Source: Caenorhabditis elegans (Eukaryota > Nematoda > Chromadorea > Rhabditida > Rhabditidae). From it: a stretch of 64,000 bases of DNA. Below the pieces are notes generated by a model. That model was given only the letters and a program-made list of their open reading frames with translations, searched no databases and was not told the DNA's origin. Shown in pieces: positions 60,726 through 64,000 of the stretch (the first letter of the stretch is position 1; each line of letters starts with the position of its first letter). The stretch is taken from positions 5,952,001 through 6,016,000 of the forward strand of contig NC_003281.10 in the NCBI RefSeq assembly GCF_000002985.6. The letters run 5' to 3'. The translations under genes were made by a program, and so were the position numbers.

Positions 60726-61772
60726 ATTGCGATTTCCTAACTTATTTTCTCATTGTTTCACACTTTTTATCTTTCAGTGTTCTTTCCCGTTTCATTGAGT
60801 TGTTTGATCACAATAGTAAAATGAAAATTCTTGTTTATCTATCTATCAAATGATATTCAGAGCAGGGACCAAAATTGAATTCTCTTAGTTTCGTCAAACA
60901 AGCTGAATGTCCGTTGAAGGTATTACTCTTGGACAACTTTTTTGAAAAAAAAAAAACTGAAGATCAACATAAGCCTACGCTTAATTTTAAGTCTAAGCAT
61001 AAGCTATAACCGAATTGGAGGCCCCACGAAAAGGGGAGCAGAACGAAAAGGGGATCTGCAAAAAGGGGATCTGCGAAAAGGGGAGCAACGAAAAGGGGAG
61101 CTGGCACTGTGCCAAACGCACAAAACGCAATTTTTCTCACGCAGCGCACGTTGATTTTTGAAATTTTCTTCTAGAAGATACGCTTAACAACACGCGACGC
61201 GTAACATCGGAGCATCGTTGTATCGTTTTCTTCGAGGAAAATAGCGTTTGGCACAGTGCCAGATCCCCTTTTCGTTGCTCCCCTTTTCGTATCTCCCCTT
61301 TTCGCAGATCCCCTTTTTGCAGATCCCCTTTTCGTTCTGCTCCCCTTTTCGTGGGGCCTCCCGAATTGCTCTACCTCGTAAAACGAAGCGAACCACTCCA
61401 ATTAAGAAACGATCATTCCTACTGGCTAAATCCGCCAGACTGAATTATTCAAGAAAACTTTCCATTTATTTAGCAACTTTTATCAAGATGTACTAGATTA
61501 ACATCATCGCGTGGTCGGAAATTGAATTTTAAATTAAATTCGAGTACTCAATTTATCGTTTTGCTGATTTCTAAATTTCTGTACTAGTTTTCTCATGTGA
61601 ATAGAACACAACAGTAATAACATCCTACAAAAAGTTCATATTCATAGTAATAAAAAGACGATTCGGGAAATGATGATATACGAGGAAGACAGACGGAGAG
61701 GGCAGGAAAATGTAAATAAAAAAAATAAAATTAGAATCAGGTGAAAAATGAATAAATTAAAAAGTGGCTAGT
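60726..61772. other. Convergent intergenic region containing a fold-back element
   Basis: Between the eftu-2 stop (plus) and npp-10 stop (minus). A variant poly(A) hexamer AGTAAA at about 60814 may serve eftu-2. AATAAA on the minus strand at 61465-61470 may serve npp-10, about 300 bases after its stop. The middle is a 343-base inverted-repeat element (61018-61360). Open frames at 60942-61496 on both strands run through that element and are not genes. Confidence 0.65.
61010..61368. mobile_element. Fold-back transposable element with 8-bp target site duplication
   Basis: The element spans 61018-61360. Its ends are perfect inverted repeats beginning GAGGCCCCACGAAAAGGGGA, identical for roughly the first 75 bases, then continuing with one extra repeat unit in the right arm to the shared CTGGCACTGTGCCAAACGC. 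The arms are tandem CGAAAAGGGGA(GC/TCTG)-type units of about 15-17 bases. It is flanked by the direct repeat CCGAATTG at 61010-61017 and 61361-61368. The internal loop of about 130 bases encodes nothing evident. An 8-base duplication is typical of hAT-type transposition. The near identity of the arms suggests recent insertion. Confidence 0.88.
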
Positions 61773-64000
61773 CTAGTCAAATTCAATTGTGAATCTTTCG
61801 ATTCCCCAAGACGAACGATCACGGAAGATCTTAAACATTTGCCGATGTCCGAGAAGCTTTGTCCACTCTGGAAGTGTATTCTTATCAGCACGGTACTCGA
61901 ACAAAACACGTCCAATTGTTTGAAGAGAGAGCCTGAAATTATATAAATAGTTTTAAAAAAAACTTATGTCCCAATAGCTTACTTTTGAAGACTGTTCTTG
62001 CTGATTGTAGGAGCATGTAGACGAGTTTCCAGACTTTCAAGCACGTCCTGTAAGAGTTCTTCTTCCGCATCATTTTCGATCAAATTGATCAATCGGCAAT
62101 AATCAGTGTAGACCATTCCAGTCGCACCCCACTCGGGAATCTGATTTTCGAAAGGACGAACCATCGCGCATGCTGCTTTGAGAGCGTCATGATCTCCAGC
62201 TACAACTGCAGTTGGTGCAATATCATCCACAAATAAGCGACAAATTTCCAGATAGTTCTTTGCAGCCACAGCCAATTCGAAAAGTTGGGTAGAATCATCG
62301 ACTGACTTTGCAATTGAGAATTGAGCATCAGCAATCCATTCCGAAGGAATATCGAACTGTTCGGAAATAGAATCAAACATATCATTGTCGGTGAAACGAG
62401 CAATACGGTCGAGGAGGGAACGAACTGCTGTTGATCTTCTGGATAAATATATTTATAAATTGAAAGATTCTAAAATTCAACTCACTCTTCATCATCATCA
62501 ATGTGCTGCAAAACAAACAATGCATATTTTGAGAGACTTGATGCTTCCAATTGAGATGAATAGTTTCTGTGAAGTCTTGTTTCCGAAGTCTTTGACATTG
62601 TACGGTATCCAACCGAATAGAGCAAGCTCCATACGTGCCATTGAAGGAAATAATCGTTGGGATTTTCTCCAGCTGCACAGTCAAGTACAACTTCCACTGA
62701 GTGCTGTGATTCACATGCCAATTTGATGAGTTCTCCGGGCAGATCTCCACGATTAGAAGCGGCACGGCCAGCATTGACATCTTTCTGATAAGCATCGTAA
62801 GATTCTTCTAGACCAGTCCATGCACGAAGATACCAGACATGCAAACCGAGTGCTTGAATCCAATTGAGTCCATCAAGACAGTTGATCGAATGATTCTTTC
62901 CGTCTTGATCCCATTCGTAGTGTGATAGTCCTGACATCAGAACATAGCATTTGAGAGTTTCCTTCGGAATCAAATGAAGAGTTTCGCATTTCTTCCAGTT
63001 GTCAAGTTGTGCTTTAAAGCAATGAACAGTAGCTTCTGGGCACACAGCAGAAGTCTGAAGCATCGTAGCAAGCTGTGGCTGATTATTATCAATCGCAATT
63101 TGAAAAGCTTTATCGATGTCTCCAAGACAGAGTTGATTCCAAACACCATTTGAAGATGTATCCGCACTTCTATCGTCTGGAACAGACTTCACTGCTTCTG
63201 TTCTAAGCCATTCTCCAATTTCTTCACCACGCTCGAAAGACCATCCTTCTCGACGTTCATATGGGAATAGAGCAGATATCAACTTCCAAACAGAAACATG
63301 TCCATCATATCCACCAGCTTGAGCGACATCGATGTACTTGGCAAACATGGATGAATATGAGTCAGAATAAGTGACGAAGTTAGAAGTGAGCGAAGATTTA
63401 ACCGAGTTGGATTGTGAAGATGGACCCTTGCGACTGGTTTCAGATACATGAACATTCACATCAAGCATTGAGATTAGCGTGTTCTGAAAATTGATTAAAT
63501 TAAAAATGGGCCATAGAAGAGAACGGTGTAAAAAAGTACTTAGAAATCCAATTGACAAATAGACTGTAAATCACAGAAGGGCTTTTATAAAGTCACAAAT
63601 ATTACCTCATTCACGTCCGATGTTCTATCAATTGTCCCAAAGAGTACTTGATTGTGTCGGGGTTGAGCTGACCACACAAGACATCCAGTTTCACTCCATC
63701 CGACATGTGAACTTCTTCCCTTCACAATTCCTATATCAATCAGTTTGCTCTTTCCATATCCAATCATTTTAGCAGAGTGTCCACCACCGTGGAACCGATG
63801 AGCTGGGTCGTTGGCCTTCGGCATGACTTTCAGTTCCTGGAGATTGCGAATGAATCGACTGCTTTCGTATTCCAAATCAGCGAGAAGTTCAAGTTTCGGC
63901 TTCTTTTCCGGCTGCTGACCTTCTTCAATAATTGAATCATGACCACTTTCATTGAATTCGGTGGTCATATTTCCGATGCATGATTCTTCTCGACTATCAT
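61773..64000 (-). CDS. npp-10: Nucleoporin Nup98/Nup96 precursor, Nup96 C-terminal part (partial)
   Basis: C-terminal part of the Nup98-Nup96 precursor. Nup96 is a scaffold of the Y-shaped (Nup107-160) complex of the nuclear pore. Exons in transcript order: from beyond 64000 to 63606, 63483-62486, 62438-61983 and 61932-61773 (TAG), with phases closing. The 5' exons, including the Nup98 FG repeats and the autoproteolytic site, lie outside the window. The segment IGIVKGRSSHVGWSETGCLV resembles the GRSFRVGWGPN region at the start of the Nup96 body, followed by a long alpha-helical solenoid (LNGLNWIQALGLHVWYLRAW and neighbours). The reading frame is open through the window edge. It is convergent with eftu-2. 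The symbol (ZK328.5) is from memory. Confidence 0.92.

Noticed and set aside
61171-61496. Open frames encoding KRGSAKRG-type basic repeats on both strands
   Set aside because: They are translations of the tandem CGAAAAGGGG units in the fold-back element, not genes.

Overview
The window is nuclear DNA of a Caenorhabditis nematode, almost certainly C. elegans. It is AT-rich, introns are short and end in TTTTCAG, acceptors with the trans-splice consensus sit just upstream of several start codons, and genes are compact and multi-exonic on both strands. From memory the gene order matches the C. elegans chromosome III cosmid run F25B5 - T04C9 - ZK328. I could not align it, so the locus names are recollection. 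All exon coordinates come from reading splice sites by eye and checking that the reading phase carries through.

Layout: (1) 41-1221 (+), 3' part of a pyrimidine 5'-nucleotidase. (2) 1710-6215 (-), NONO/PSF-type RNA-binding protein. (3) 7308-10036 (+), Ser-rich protein of unknown function. (4) 10037-14403, intergenic with a large fold-back repeat. (5) 14404-19304 (+), 919-residue protein of unknown function with propeller-like halves around a coiled coil. (6) 20558-21662 (-), muscle LIM protein with alternative second zinc fingers. (7) 24856-29316 (-), FERM protein. (8) about 29.3-41.2 kb, long non-coding stretch with one good candidate 5' exon. (9) 41274-53755 (+), GRAF/oligophrenin-type BAR-PH-RhoGAP-SH3 protein with an internal promoter for a RhoGAP-SH3 form. 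(10) 54554-56983 (-), GCNA (SprT protease). (11) 57580-60725 (+), U5 snRNP GTPase EFTUD2/Snu114. (12) 61773-64000 (-), 3' end of Nup98/96.

There is no operon-like same-strand cluster; neighbours are mostly convergent or divergent, and functions are mixed housekeeping (splicing, nuclear pore, nucleotide metabolism, genome stability) and cytoskeletal/muscle (LIM, FERM, GRAF). I found no wholly new system. The observations most worth checking are a young-looking fold-back element with an 8-bp target duplication between eftu-2 and npp-10, an mlp-1 exon that appears to be read in two frames, a palindrome giving a poly(A) signal on both strands between two convergent genes, an upstream ORF candidate for the GRAF gene, and an irregular intron in gcna-1. 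No tRNA, rRNA or CRISPR was recognised.
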